Source: Tricholoma matsutake (lineage: Eukaryota > Basidiomycota > Agaricomycetes > Agaricales > Tricholomataceae). From it: DNA of 64,000 nt. Every line of letters begins with the position of its first letter. The stretch's first letter is position 1. Positions 1-8,900 of this stretch are shown piece after piece. The translations under genes and the position numbers were made by a program. Under the pieces are notes generated by a model. That model was not told the origin of the DNA, did not search any database, and saw only the letters and a list, made by a program, of their open reading frames with translations. Where the stretch lies: positions 6,262,001-6,326,000 of the forward strand of contig AP026539.1 of the NCBI GenBank assembly GCA_026075535.2, read 5' to 3'.

Positions 1-519
1 ATTCCACCATTTAGATAACGAACGTGGCACCCAATGTCAATTGTTAATGCTCAATGATGGTCGATGATGTTCAATTGTGGTCGCAGTTGTTCAAAGTTGA
101 TCAGGGATACTCAATGTTCATTCAGAGGGTTCTTAGGGCATTTTGAGGTAGTCCTAGAGTTGTGCAATGTAGTTTCTAAGTATGATCAATGTCGCTGGTG
201 ATGTTTCAACGTGGTCAATATGATATCGTGATCGATAGACTTGGTCGAGAATGGTCATGCTGCTTCTGGGACATTGTAGGAGTTAGCCAATGTGATTAGA
301 ATGCGATTGTAATGATGAATCGGCCCTTGAGCCGAGGAGACAACCTATCAATGTCAATGGCAGAAACCCAGTTGAGAGTGTTGTCAATCCTGGTTCCTCA
401 ATTATCGCAATGTTGGAAGAAGTTTGTCATGAACTTGGTCTCACCTATGATCCTTCGATACACATTCCTCTACAATTGGCTAATGGTGGAATCGACCAAA
501 GTTTAGGTTTAGCATGGAA
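1..519. other. Gene-free stretch, probably decayed retroelement
   Basis: I see no reading frame that looks real. The only open stretch (about 312-506 on the plus strand) has no recognisable motif. Because Ty3/Gypsy protease and RT remnants start right after it on the same strand, this is most likely the more decayed gag side of the same element. That is inference from position only. Confidence 0.3.
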
Positions 520-1575
520 CATACCTTGTGAAGTCAGTAGCATCACCCTCTACATGCAGATCCACATCATCTGAGATCCAGCCTATGACATTCTTCTTGG
601 ATGACCTTTCAATGTCCTAACAGAAAGTACAGTCAAGAATTATCAAAACAAAGCCCAAACTATAACAATATTCAACCCAAACTCAGCATGATCTTGTGCT
701 ATTCCTAACATTCCCCAATCTAATTGTCAACAAAGAGTAGTTTGAGAGGATTTTTGCAACTAGAGGATAAAATCTTGGAGATTAATCTTAATCAGTGCGC
801 TCTCATCATTTCCTTCAACCATTCTAATTCTTCTATAACTATCGAGTACACTGTGAATATTCCTGATATTGACTCCTCAAAATCTTTGAACACTCCTTCC
901 TTTTCCTCAATTCTTGCAAACTTATATTGAATGGCTAGTGATCAGTATGCAACATTTTTATCGGCCTCAATGGCCACCCCTATGCACGATTCTACTATCA
1001 TTTCCCTTCCCAATGTTTTGTCAACCGACTCCCTATACCCAATCTTCGCAGCTCTGAAGAAGAAATACAAACCAGCCGCACAGAAAGTTTGACCAGTTAT
1101 TACAGACCTACCCAATTGATTTCACATTATTCAAAATATCACTGGCAATCCTCTCAAAAATATGCTGAAACTCAATCCTCATCCCCCATTGTTTATCCCA
1201 TCCCCCCAATATTCACTCAAACGAAAAGCTATTATTGACAAAAATCATCCTGGTGATTTCCTCTGGCCAGAAGAACAAAAACTCATGCATAACTTTATTC
1301 AAAATCATGAAACAGGTTTTGCATGGAACGATAGTGAACAAAAAAACTTTCAACCTGACTTCTTCCCTCCTATCAAATTCCCCATCATTCCCCATACCCC
1401 ATGGGTCAAATGAAACATTCCTATTCCACTTGGCATCTACGAAGAAGTCTGCAGAATGATCAAGAAAAAGATTGAAGCAGGTGTATACAAACCTTTGAAC
1501 TCCTCGTATTGTTCCCAATATTTTTGCATGAAGAAAGATGGCAAATCACTCCAACCAGAAATAGATGCATGTATG
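520..1575 (+). pseudogene. Ty3/Gypsy-type pol remnant (protease tail to RT start)
   Basis: Broken plus-strand remnant of an LTR-retrotransposon polyprotein. Around 575-700 a frame reads YDILLG...PFNVLTEST, the C-terminal part of a retropepsin of Agaricomycete Gypsy elements, with stops inside. From 1162 to 1413 an 83-codon block carries IDKNHPGDFLWPEEQKLMH and DFFPPIKFPIIPHTPW, the conserved linker just before the reverse transcriptase. After a stop the same frame continues as NIPIPLGIYEEVCRMIKKKI and KKDGKSL, the first RT motif region. The homology ends near 1570, before any catalytic YxDD box, so RT, RNase H and integrase are missing. No LTR was found. This is a non-functional fragment. Confidence 0.7.
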
Positions 1576-1849
1576 GTACAGGCAAGGTCTAAGCCTAGCC
1601 TTCTGAGAACTATATGATTGGGATTCATGCTTGTAGAAGCTAGCAATTGCCTAGAATTCTGTAGTTACATTTAATTACTATGCACCTGGTGGGTATACTA
1701 TACCACAAGTTACTTGAGACCTACCTGGTAGGTGTGGCCCCCTTTCCAGCACTTTTTATACAAAACATTGAGTTGTCATACCATAAGTTGGCGTGAGGTA
1801 TTCTGGTGCACAAGCGCATCCTCGTTTAAAACTGCTCAGGCTGGATCAT
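1576..1849. other. No gene seen
   Basis: Spacer between the Gypsy remnant and the decayed P-loop gene. Nothing recognisable. Confidence 0.3.
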
Positions 1850-3155
1850 ACATTAAGGGATGAGTGCGATGAAAGACCGGATAATAAATACGGACCCATA
1901 TCCTAGGACAGACGCAGATTGGTTGACAGCACTAGATGTTTCTTTGATAGTTCGTCGATCATACACTATTTCCCCATGCCAGAGGACTGAAGGATCGCAG
2001 AGTATCGGGCATAAACAGTGGGATCCCTACTGGTGCAATGGCTCTTTATGGTGTCGTAGAAGCAGTCAGCCGCCGATCCTACGTAAACTTCACGCCTTCT
2101 CGGTGGCTTTACGACGTTATGAGTATAGTGATATATAACAAAAGTCGAAGTGCACCGGAATGGCTGGAAGAGACGTCTGACGGGGGAAGTTGTGCACACA
2201 TCCACAGTGGCACGATTTGGGCATCAGCGAAATCAATGAAGCTTGTTATGTTCCCCGTTTCATCAATCTACATGTCACAATTCGGCATGAAGAATGATCA
2301 TCGGGCAAAATGACAGACCATGATGTTGGATAGATCATTCTCGAGCATGAAAGAGAAAGACTGGTTAGGGTTTTTCACCTCCTTGAACACAGGGTTCTCC
2401 CCGGGATATCTCCAACACAAGTCAGCTGCCTCCGTCATAACTTCTATGCAATACGCAGGGTGCCTCGGCGTCCATGCGCCGCTCGTCGGAAGCGGGTGCA
2501 TTAATTTATACAACGCCACCTCCGCACTTATACGATGTGCTAACCAGGTGGTTGTTATCGTGTACGGGCCCCGCAGCTCCTGCAAATGTTCCCAAACGTG
2601 GCGATCGATACTGAATAACTCCTTGCCCGCAACGGCCATTCTGTCCTTCTCACCAGCTATGGTGGAACATTGATTAGTTAAATGCAGGAGATATTCGATG
2701 AGGTGACATACAGTTTTGGGTAAAGGTAGAGACAGGGTTCTTGCGCAAAAATTCTAGGAAAGCAGAGATATTCGAACAGGTGCTAGGATCGACGCGCCAA
2801 CACAACGGACATCTTTGTAAGAACCATTTGTGAAAGAGGCACCAACGAGTTTCATAAGAGCCGGTTCTTCCTCGAGTGCAGCAATATAGTGTTCAGTTGC
2901 AGCTACAACGTGTAACCGGTGCGAATGCGGGCCTTCGGAAGCAATCTGGGCGACAACTCGGAGCACCAACGCCATGTTCAATTCGTTGTTGATGTCATAA
3001 ACTCTAGGTTTAGGACCGTTTCCCAGCAGACCCTGCTTTACTATCTCGTCTTGCTGTAGATGCTCAGCGCTCATCTTCTGACCATAGATCTGTTGCAAGG
3101 CGCAGTCGTTTTGGATCGCGATCTGGACCGCCAACTGGGGAGGTTGATGCAGCAC
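1850..3155 (-). pseudogene. Decayed P-loop protein gene of unknown function
   Basis: Minus-strand gene in pieces. The 5' part (3155-2754) encodes about 130 residues of ordinary-looking protein. It runs on in another frame and across a good intron (2711-2657, GTATGT donor, CTAAT branch, ATAG acceptor) into 2656-2298, with a 113-residue block (VWEHLQELRGPYTITT, EVMTEAADLCWRYPG). Further down (2110-1960) the frame reads YARYSAILQSSGMGK, a Walker-A-like GxGK loop, followed at once by a TAG stop. Beyond the stop the same frame continues with MIDELSKKHLVL. The loop followed by a DEL motif recalls a widespread Agaricomycete family of P-loop proteins whose role is unknown to me. At least one frameshift and one stop make it a probable pseudogene. 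Confidence 0.55.
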
Positions 3156-3389
3156 GCTTTAAGTTTTTTTGCAACATGATGGAAAACAGATGCCACTGGA
3201 GGAGTCACTTTCTGGGTACGCGCTGAAGTAGACTGATTTGAATCAACAAGAATCCGACGCGAAAAAGCCGGCCCTAGTCACAGACCATGTGATCTGAATC
3301 GCAACCGTGACAAGCTTGAAGCACTTGTTGCCAGCAGCCAGACCTGGAGGCAATGAATTTGTCAGCCTTCTCCTACATTCTACAAAGTC

Positions 3390-4280
3390 ATGAAGAATCC
3401 GCCGAAGTCCCTTTGTGACACTCCTGCCCCGTCGGAGTGGTCTTTCCAAGCATCCAGTCTTCACTCAACGTCGCCGTCTTGGCGGTTGGCGTCCTACTCG
3501 GTGCAGAACAACCTGACTCCATCGAAGGCAATGAATTCCTCATCACTAAGTCCTGAAACACCACCCACAAGCAGAGCTCTGGGTTATCTTGCTTTCCCTC
3601 CTGGTGGATCTTTGTACCTGTCCAACGATACTGTTAGCATCTCCTCCGAAGCCGAAAAGGACAGACAGCAACAAGATGAACGAGAAAGGCAACGTAAGGA
3701 GGAATTAGATAGGGACACCGCATGGGCTGCACGTTTGCAACGTGACGCAGAGCTGCGGAAAGAGCGACTGGCACAGGAAGAAGCCGAGGCGAGGCATGGT
3801 GAAGAGGAGTGGGTCCGAAGCGGGGGTATACTCCGAGACACAAAAGGGAGGCGGGATATGGTAAGGACACAGACGGTAAGGGATGAGCTGAAGTTGCGAG
3901 ATATCGAGAAAGCGTTGGTCGAGAGATGGGAGGCGTACGAAGGACAGTGGAAGGAGCTTTTAGCCTCAAATGGGAAGGGGAAGGAAGGGCGGGCTGATTT
4001 GAGGTTTAGGGATTTGCCTTGGCCAGTGGATACTGGAGACAAGAAGGCAGAGGTGTCGGATTTGACGGTGGGGAGGGTGGAAGAGTTCTTATTGGGCGGG
4101 TTGAAGGTGAGGGGATGTGGGATTACAAGGAAGGATCGCATCAGGAGCTCCTTGTTAAGGTGGCATCCAGATAAGTTGACGAGCGTACTGGCGAGAGTTG
4201 TCGAGGAGGACGTGGAGATAGTTAATGAGGGTGTCAGTGTTGTCATCCGCTCCCTTCAGAAGTTGAATTCGAAGGTCTAG
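3390..4280 (+). CDS. Protein with NFKBIL1/J-like C-terminal motif
   Basis: Open frame of 296 codons. The N-terminal 80 residues are Ser/Pro rich and may be partly non-coding, since the true start could lie further in or in an upstream exon. Residues about 88-190 are a highly charged, coiled-coil-like helix (EKDRQQQDERERQRKEE, RLQRDAELRKERLAQEEAE). The last 60 residues contain RIRSSLLRWHPDKL followed by ARVVEEDVEIVNEGVSVV. That HPD-containing block is the conserved C-terminal signature I associate with fungal NF-kappa-B-inhibitor-like 1 proteins and resembles helix II and the HPD turn of a J domain. It looks like a real host gene because the frame is intact and CpG-rich compared with the repeats downstream. 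The cellular role is unknown; a co-chaperone-like role is only a guess. Confidence 0.65.
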   Translation: MKNPPKSLCDTPAPSEWSFQASSLHSTSPSWRLASYSVQNNLTPSKAMNSSSLSPETPPTSRALGYLAFPPGGSLYLSNDTVSISSEAEKDRQQQDERERQRKEELDRDTAWAARLQRDAELRKERLAQEEAEARHGEEEWVRSGGILRDTKGRRDMVRTQTVRDELKLRDIEKALVERWEAYEGQWKELLASNGKGKEGRADLRFRDLPWPVDTGDKKAEVSDLTVGRVEEFLLGGLKVRGCGITRKDRIRSSLLRWHPDKLTSVLARVVEEDVEIVNEGVSVVIRSLQKLNSKV

Positions 4281-5059
4281 CGGCAAGTCGATCGCTTCAC
4301 GATCATCGATTTGAATCATGTTCTTTAAATTTCATGCTCTGTGTCATCCACTGAACCAGTCTTTACATTATCCTAGAACTCATCACGGTCGTGCTGGACT
4401 CTCCATGTCGAGCAGGTATAGATGTATACGATCAACACATCATAATTTTTTGGTGCCACCAGCTGAAGGTGCTTCAATGTCAAAATCATGAATAAGAATC
4501 CGCCAATCACTGGAAACGGATGATACATTTGTACAAGCGGCTCCCTTAAAATTTCTAACGATACACTATTGTCGAATTGTGAGGTCATTATGCACCTTAG
4601 AACAATGAGCAAGCCCTCCATACTGATACCGTGGCGATTTCTTCAGCCTCAGAATCCAGCCACTCCTACAGCAATGTCTTCGAACCGCAACAGCTCCAAC
4701 TTCAGGCTACGCTATCGCTCTACTGTAACAGAATGGATGAACCGATTTCGGTTGTATAGATTTCACCGCGACGACCCTCTAGAGCGGCGTTACCGAAGTC
4801 TAGCCCATAGTCTCTGTATTTATCTGTGATAGATGATCTTCTCCCTCAAGTGCTTGCAGTCACGCTTGGCCGTGGAGTTATCACCTGGTCACTATGCATG
4901 TACATTTCTACTTTAGTACTTCACTGCGTTTTTTGCTGACACCCACATCCTGAGGCTGTTGAAGCGGAGAACAATCGGATTTTCGAATTCCGCGATCTTT
5001 GGTAGGAAGAATTACAGTAATAGTTGAGTAATAGAACCAAGAGATGGATTAGGGTTGCC
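4281..5059. other. Intergenic, no gene seen
   Basis: Short frames on both strands (for example 4569-4829 plus, 4373-4621 minus) lack recognisable motifs and exon signals. I see nothing I can support as a gene. Confidence 0.4.
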
Positions 5060-5230
5060 GAAGTTCAGTTCCGAACTGACGCAAAGAACCAGAACCGGTA
5101 GAACCGAACCGACGGTTCTGTTCAGTTCTGGTTCGGTCCAGCCACTGGACGTAACGGTTCTGGTTCTCGGTTCGGGACATGGGTGTGGCAAGAGAACCGA
5201 GGTTCGGACCAGTTCGAACCGAACTTTTTG
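5060..5230. repeat. GGTTCGG-rich imperfect foldback repeat
   Basis: About 170 bp made of many direct and inverted copies of GGTTC(T/G)GG and its complement AACCGAAC. The start (AGTTCAGTTCCGAACTG) and the end (CAGTTCGAACCGAACTT) are roughly complementary, so the block could fold back on itself. Flanking sequence is AT-rich. No coding role is apparent. Confidence 0.6.
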
Positions 5231-5501
5231 AGGGGTGCCCCACACTGACATTTCCTATATTTTTTTCAGCTTATATTTTTCATTTCTTATAGGTTTGATT
5301 TATAACAACGAAACGACACCCGGGCGACGACAGTGGTCACTAAAAGGACCACGGAAGCACCCCCAACCACCACCGCAAGTAAATGCTCGTGGGAATGCAT
5401 CCAACTAATCCGCGATAGAACGGCAACGCCGCCACCAAACTAAACGGAACGACAATGGAACGACGAGAGGGCGGGAGACGAGGGGGAGACAACAAGAAGG
5501 A

Positions 5502-5509
5502 GGCAAAGC
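5502..5509. repeat. Target-site duplication, left copy (GGCAAAGC)
   Basis: An identical 8-bp copy is found at 6721-6728, immediately outside the right inverted repeat. The match extends to 9 bp if the first A of the inverted repeat is counted. An 8-bp duplication is the length made by hAT-superfamily transposases. Confidence 0.85.
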
Positions 5510-5544
5510 AGGACCCCTGACAACCCCCCAAAATGCCTGATCCC
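5510..5544 (+). repeat. Left terminal inverted repeat
   Basis: Starts AGGACCCCTGACAACC and ends TGCCTGATCCC. It pairs with 6686-6720 with a single mismatch. Confidence 0.85.
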
Positions 5545-5738
5545 AAAATTTTCGTCCGGATAAAAAAAATTTGAGGCCGTTTCGTCGCATTTTTATCCGC
5601 ACTTTGCCTCAGGCCTACCGCAGGTCACTTTTTTATCCGCACATGGGATCAGGCATTGGGAAAAATCGCTAAAAATAGTCGTTTTTTTTTTTCGAAATTT
5701 CGCTCTAGGTAGGTAAATATTACTATATAGAACATGTG

Positions 5739-6376
5739 TTAGTCGTCATCGCCATCCTCCTCGGCCATATGAGTACTATCTGCAGCATTTTTGCGTCTAG
5801 ACTTCAGTGCCTTCATAACAATCAAGATTTTTGAAATTTTTTTCGTTAGGACGTTGAACCGAATGTGGTCTGGTATGCCGATCCGAAGCCCAGTTTCTAG
5901 GGCACTGCGGGGAGCAGTATCGAGAATGCAGAGAAATGCCGAGGAAGGGAGCAGTGTGAATTTATTGGACTGTAGGGACTGCAATTTCTCTGGAATAGAC
6001 CGAAATTGCTGGCTGACAATCTGTTCGAAAACCTGCAAGACGAAATATGACACGGCGGATATGTTTGATGATCATCGTCATTTGCAGGGAAGGTTGAGAA
6101 GCATGTCGAAGCTGAGGGATGTACCAATGCGTAACTTTCTTTTGGTAGTCTGAGAGCGAGAAAGTCTTTGACTGTAACCTCGCTATTGGGGAAAGCGTAT
6201 CTGTAAAAATCTTCTGGTATAAACAATTTTCTTTTTCGGTAACCTTCTAAGTCTGGAAAAGCAGAGGAATTAGAAGGAAATATCTTCCCTTTCCCAATCC
6301 ACCACTTCTCATCAAACGGCGGTGGATTCTCGTGTACCATCACATATTCAATGTCCATTTTGGGGATTTGATGCAT
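5739..6376 (-). CDS. Unknown 181-aa protein carried inside the TIR element
   Basis: Two-exon gene on the minus strand: exon 1 6376-6125, a 92-nt intron 6124-6033 (GTACAT donor, TTGCAG acceptor, phase 0), exon 2 6032-5739. I chose the first ATG; the frame is open two codons further up. The product starts MHQIPKMDIEYVMVHENPPP and contains FDEKWWIGKGKIFPSN, an aromatic FYRYAFPNSEVTV segment, then a hydrophobic second exon and an acidic tail EEDGDDD. It has no zinc finger, RNase-H fold motif or other transposase signature, no signal peptide and no clear membrane helix. I do not recognise the family. The intact frame and clean splice sites, unlike other repeats in this window, suggest recent capture of a host gene or a maintained element gene. 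Confidence 0.65.
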
Positions 6377-6685
6377 GCCCAAGAAAGACGTAGATAGACA
6401 ACACAGGCTTGTTCGGGACTTTAGCTTTTAGATAGATAGAAATGCTAGGTGCTAGGCTAGTATAGGCTAGTACAGACTATGCTCATCCCTTCGCATGGTT
6501 CTTTTTTTTTTTGGCTCCAGGCTCAACATTCAACCCTGTATTTTTATCCGGACCGGATCAGGCCTACGGCCTGCGAGGCAGTTCTTATCCAGACATATAC
6601 CTCAGGGATCAACATGATTTTTGCCCATTTTCTATCCGCACGGCCTCAGGGATTCAAAAAAATTTCGGCCATTTTTATCTGGACA

Positions 6686-6720
6686 GGGATCAGGCATTTT
6701 GGGGGGTTGTCGGGGGTCCT
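6686..6720 (-). repeat. Right terminal inverted repeat
   Basis: Reverse complement of 5510-5544 with one mismatch; ends GGGGGTCCT. The GGCAAAGC target duplication follows at 6721-6728. Confidence 0.85.
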
Positions 6721-6850
6721 GGCAAAGCAAGCAAATAAAAGGCCTTAGAGACGTCAAACGTCTCTTGGGCAATTGGTAAGTTTTTTTCCTTTCTCGTTTC
6801 ATTATTTTGTTACCAACAAATTTTCTCAGGTACTAACCAGAACTGCTGAC
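6721..6850. other. Spacer between TIR element and copia LTR
   Basis: Starts with the right target duplication GGCAAAGC. Contains a short palindrome AGAGACGT...ACGTCTCT near 6748-6763. No gene. The last five bases, CTGAC, nearly match CTGAT after the 3' LTR and are the probable copia target duplication. Confidence 0.5.
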
Positions 6851-7107
6851 TGTTGAAATTAATTACCAATATTGTTGCATGTGCATATTCTCCCACATTA
6901 ATTACCAATATTGTTGTTTCATATGCATATTCCTCTGGAGTCATGTGATATCCTTATTATTATGTATATAAGGAGAACCTGTACCATAGTAGGAATATAG
7001 TGTTCTTACCTCTGCTAACCCTAGCTGTAAGTCTAACTAAACCCCAGGTAGGTTGTAAGGAACATGTAGTCTCTTCCCCTGTGCAGCATATATAGTCTGC
7101 TCCAACA
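6851..7107 (+). repeat. 5' LTR of copia element
   Basis: Begins TGTTGAAATTAATTACC and ends GCTCCAACA. Carries an internal partial duplication of the ATTAATTACCAATATTG segment (first copy near 6859, second near 6898). A TATATAAGG box near 6965 could be the promoter of the element. Confidence 0.95.
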
Positions 7108-7122
7108 GGTTATGGGCCCTGC
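7108..7122 (+). promoter_or_regulatory. Primer-binding site, initiator tRNA-Met half-molecule type
   Basis: GGTTATGGGCCCTG directly follows the 5' LTR. It does not match a tRNA 3' end. It is complementary to the anticodon stem-loop of initiator tRNA-Met, as in Drosophila copia, where a cleaved half-tRNA primes reverse transcription. The identification follows from known copia biology; the pairing was judged by eye. Confidence 0.75.
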
Positions 7123-7334
7123 TGGGCATGTTGCGAACGTGCCTTAACTGGCTGCAAATGACGTTGACTTCATTGTCTCCAAATTAGAACCTTGCGCTCT
7201 TTGTGAGCTGCACTTAAAACCTAGGTTGACTAGGGTTACACACTCTGAAGAAGTGTTTTCTCCTGAGATCATTAAAACGTGTTTTATTGAGTAAAAGACT
7301 GATTGAGCACTTTTAACAGCTGCCACCACAAATC

Positions 7335-8390
7335 ATGTCTTCAACTCTTGAAAAACTTGTACAAACTTTTGATGGATCCAATTACATTCAATGGGCCGAC
7401 TCAATGAAGGCGTGGCTCAGGTCTCAGGGCCTCTGGCAGATAACTAGCAGGGTGGAAATCAAACCACCTCCGGCGCCTCCTTTGACTGCGACGAATGCTA
7501 CTCTCGTAGCAGATGCTACTGCCAAGCTCCAGACCTGGAACAACAAAAATGACCAGACTATTGGTAGCCTAGTGCTCTGCCTGGCCCCCTCCATTCGGCA
7601 GCATGCCAACACCAAGGACACTGCTGAGGAGGTGTGGGACCTCATTCGCACTGATTATGGTGTCGATGGCCCCTCCGAAGTCTTTGCAGACTTCAGGTCC
7701 ACAATAGCGATCAAAATCCTGGCTGCAAATCCTGCACCAGAGATTGCTAAGATGGCTGACAAATTTGAGCACCTCACGGCTGCCAACATCGCCATCCCCA
7801 AGCTAGTACAGGTGATGATCCTACTTGCTGCCATGCTGTGCGAGTATGATTCATTATCTGCCACAGTCCTTAACACGACTGCTACTAGTGCCTTGACATT
7901 TAAACATGTCAAGGACTCCATTGTCGCTGAAGCCTCTAGGCGCATGGCAGTTGGAAAGCCCACCAGCCCACCTCAGGCCAATAAGCTTTTGGCTGTCAAG
8001 TGCAAAGGGGGAAACCCCAAATGGCAGCCCAAAGAAGGGCAAAACAACAATGGAGAGTCATCCCAAAAGCGTGGACGACGCGGGGACAAGAAGACTAAGG
8101 AGGATAAGCCCAAAGAGAAGCATACCCACCTTGCCTCCAGTGCCTTTACCACCATAAATGGTAATGGCACCATCATACCGCCGATGCCACTCATTCAGTG
8201 CATCGAACAGTGTGACCACACTCCCACAAGGGACCCTCGCTGCCAACCGCCTGCACAGGCATATATGGGCATGGCCTCTACCTCTCATTTGGTTTACACT
8301 GAATATCAGCACCCTCGAGCAAATGCAACTTCCATGCAGTGCGAAAAATCTGCAACTGCTGGAAGAGCACCTGACGGTGCGAGAAGGTAA
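7335..8390 (+). CDS. Copia gag
   Basis: Frame of 351 codons from an ATG 227 bp after the LTR. Residues 1-200 match the UBN2/copia gag layout: an N-terminal LVQTFDGSNYIQWADSMKAW motif, a central AEEVWDLIRTDYG block and FEHLTAANIAIPK. Gag forms the virus-like particle and binds element RNA. Residues about 215-255 are basic (KRGRRGDKKTKEDKPKEK). I see no CCHC zinc knuckle. After codon 351 the reading shifts into another frame (about 8390-8560) encoding an acidic segment (DEEVWKAVDEMLIDELLETG), either a frameshift or an unspliced intron starting GTAAGA near 8388. The boundary with pol is obscured by the LINE at 8798. Confidence 0.8.
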   Translation: MSSTLEKLVQTFDGSNYIQWADSMKAWLRSQGLWQITSRVEIKPPPAPPLTATNATLVADATAKLQTWNNKNDQTIGSLVLCLAPSIRQHANTKDTAEEVWDLIRTDYGVDGPSEVFADFRSTIAIKILAANPAPEIAKMADKFEHLTAANIAIPKLVQVMILLAAMLCEYDSLSATVLNTTATSALTFKHVKDSIVAEASRRMAVGKPTSPPQANKLLAVKCKGGNPKWQPKEGQNNNGESSQKRGRRGDKKTKEDKPKEKHTHLASSAFTTINGNGTIIPPMPLIQCIEQCDHTPTRDPRCQPPAQAYMGMASTSHLVYTEYQHPRANATSMQCEKSATAGRAPDGARR

Positions 8391-8786
8391 GAGAAGGAGG
8401 ATCAAACCAGAACCTAGGATCATGGAGGTCAAAGATGATACTGTCTCCCTTGGATCAGAGCCTCTGGTTTCTGATGAAGAAGTGTGGAAAGCCGTCGATG
8501 AGATGCTCATCGATGAACTCCTTGAAACAGGAGGATATGATGACAGGTCAGTCCTTTTCCCTGCTGCAAGCACAAAGATTAATATTCCAATGATTACAGT
8601 GAACTTTTCATGTGAAATCTTACCGCTATTAAATGTATCATGGAACTATTTTTTTTTTTTTCTTTCCCATTTATTCTCCTTTGTGGCAGACCATATGTGA
8701 GAGAGTAAATATACATGAGTGTGCAATATAGTCCTTCCCCTCCCTGTGGTGATTTTCTTTGTCATCTGCTTTGAGGGACCGTAAAA

Positions 8787-8797
8787 TGGTCCTTGAA
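8787..8797. repeat. LINE target-site duplication, left copy
   Basis: TGGTCCTTGAA, repeated exactly at 13423-13433. The two copies bracket the LINE inside the copia element. Confidence 0.85.
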
Positions 8798-8811
8798 GCG
8801 CCATTGGCGCT
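8798..8811 (-). terminator. 3'-terminal hairpin of the LINE
   Basis: GCGCCATTGGCGC (plus strand) is a 5-bp perfect stem with a 3-nt loop, directly abutting the target duplication. It is probably the structure recognised by the element's RT in place of a poly(A) tail. The role is inferred. Confidence 0.5.
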
Positions 8812-8900
8812 CAACTAAGTGGTACCGGGACCGTGTATAGGGTATGATGCCTTCTGTCGTGCTGTTTGGTTCTCTCCTATCCTCTTTCTCCATTCCTTTG

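Larger units (their letters stand above)
5510..6720. mobile_element. 1,211-bp TIR transposon, hAT-like, cargo-carrying
   Basis: Terminal inverted repeats of about 35 bp lie at 5510-5544 and 6686-6720. They begin AGGACCCC and differ at only one position (T/C, ninth base). The element is flanked by a perfect 8-bp duplication. Subterminal DNA on both sides holds several copies of a TTTTTATCCGNAC-like motif (about 5590, 5630, 6539, 6637, 6671) and of CCTCAGG or GATCAGGC, as expected for transposase-binding sites. No transposase is encoded, so the element must be non-autonomous. Its internal DNA carries an intact two-exon minus-strand gene of unknown function. The hAT assignment rests only on duplication length; the termini lack the usual CAGNG start, so another superfamily with 8-bp duplications is possible. 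Confidence 0.8.

Noticed and set aside
3584..4246. 220-codon minus-strand frame
   Set aside because: Antisense of the NFKBIL1/J-like gene, Ser-rich composition typical of a shadow of a charged coiled coil.
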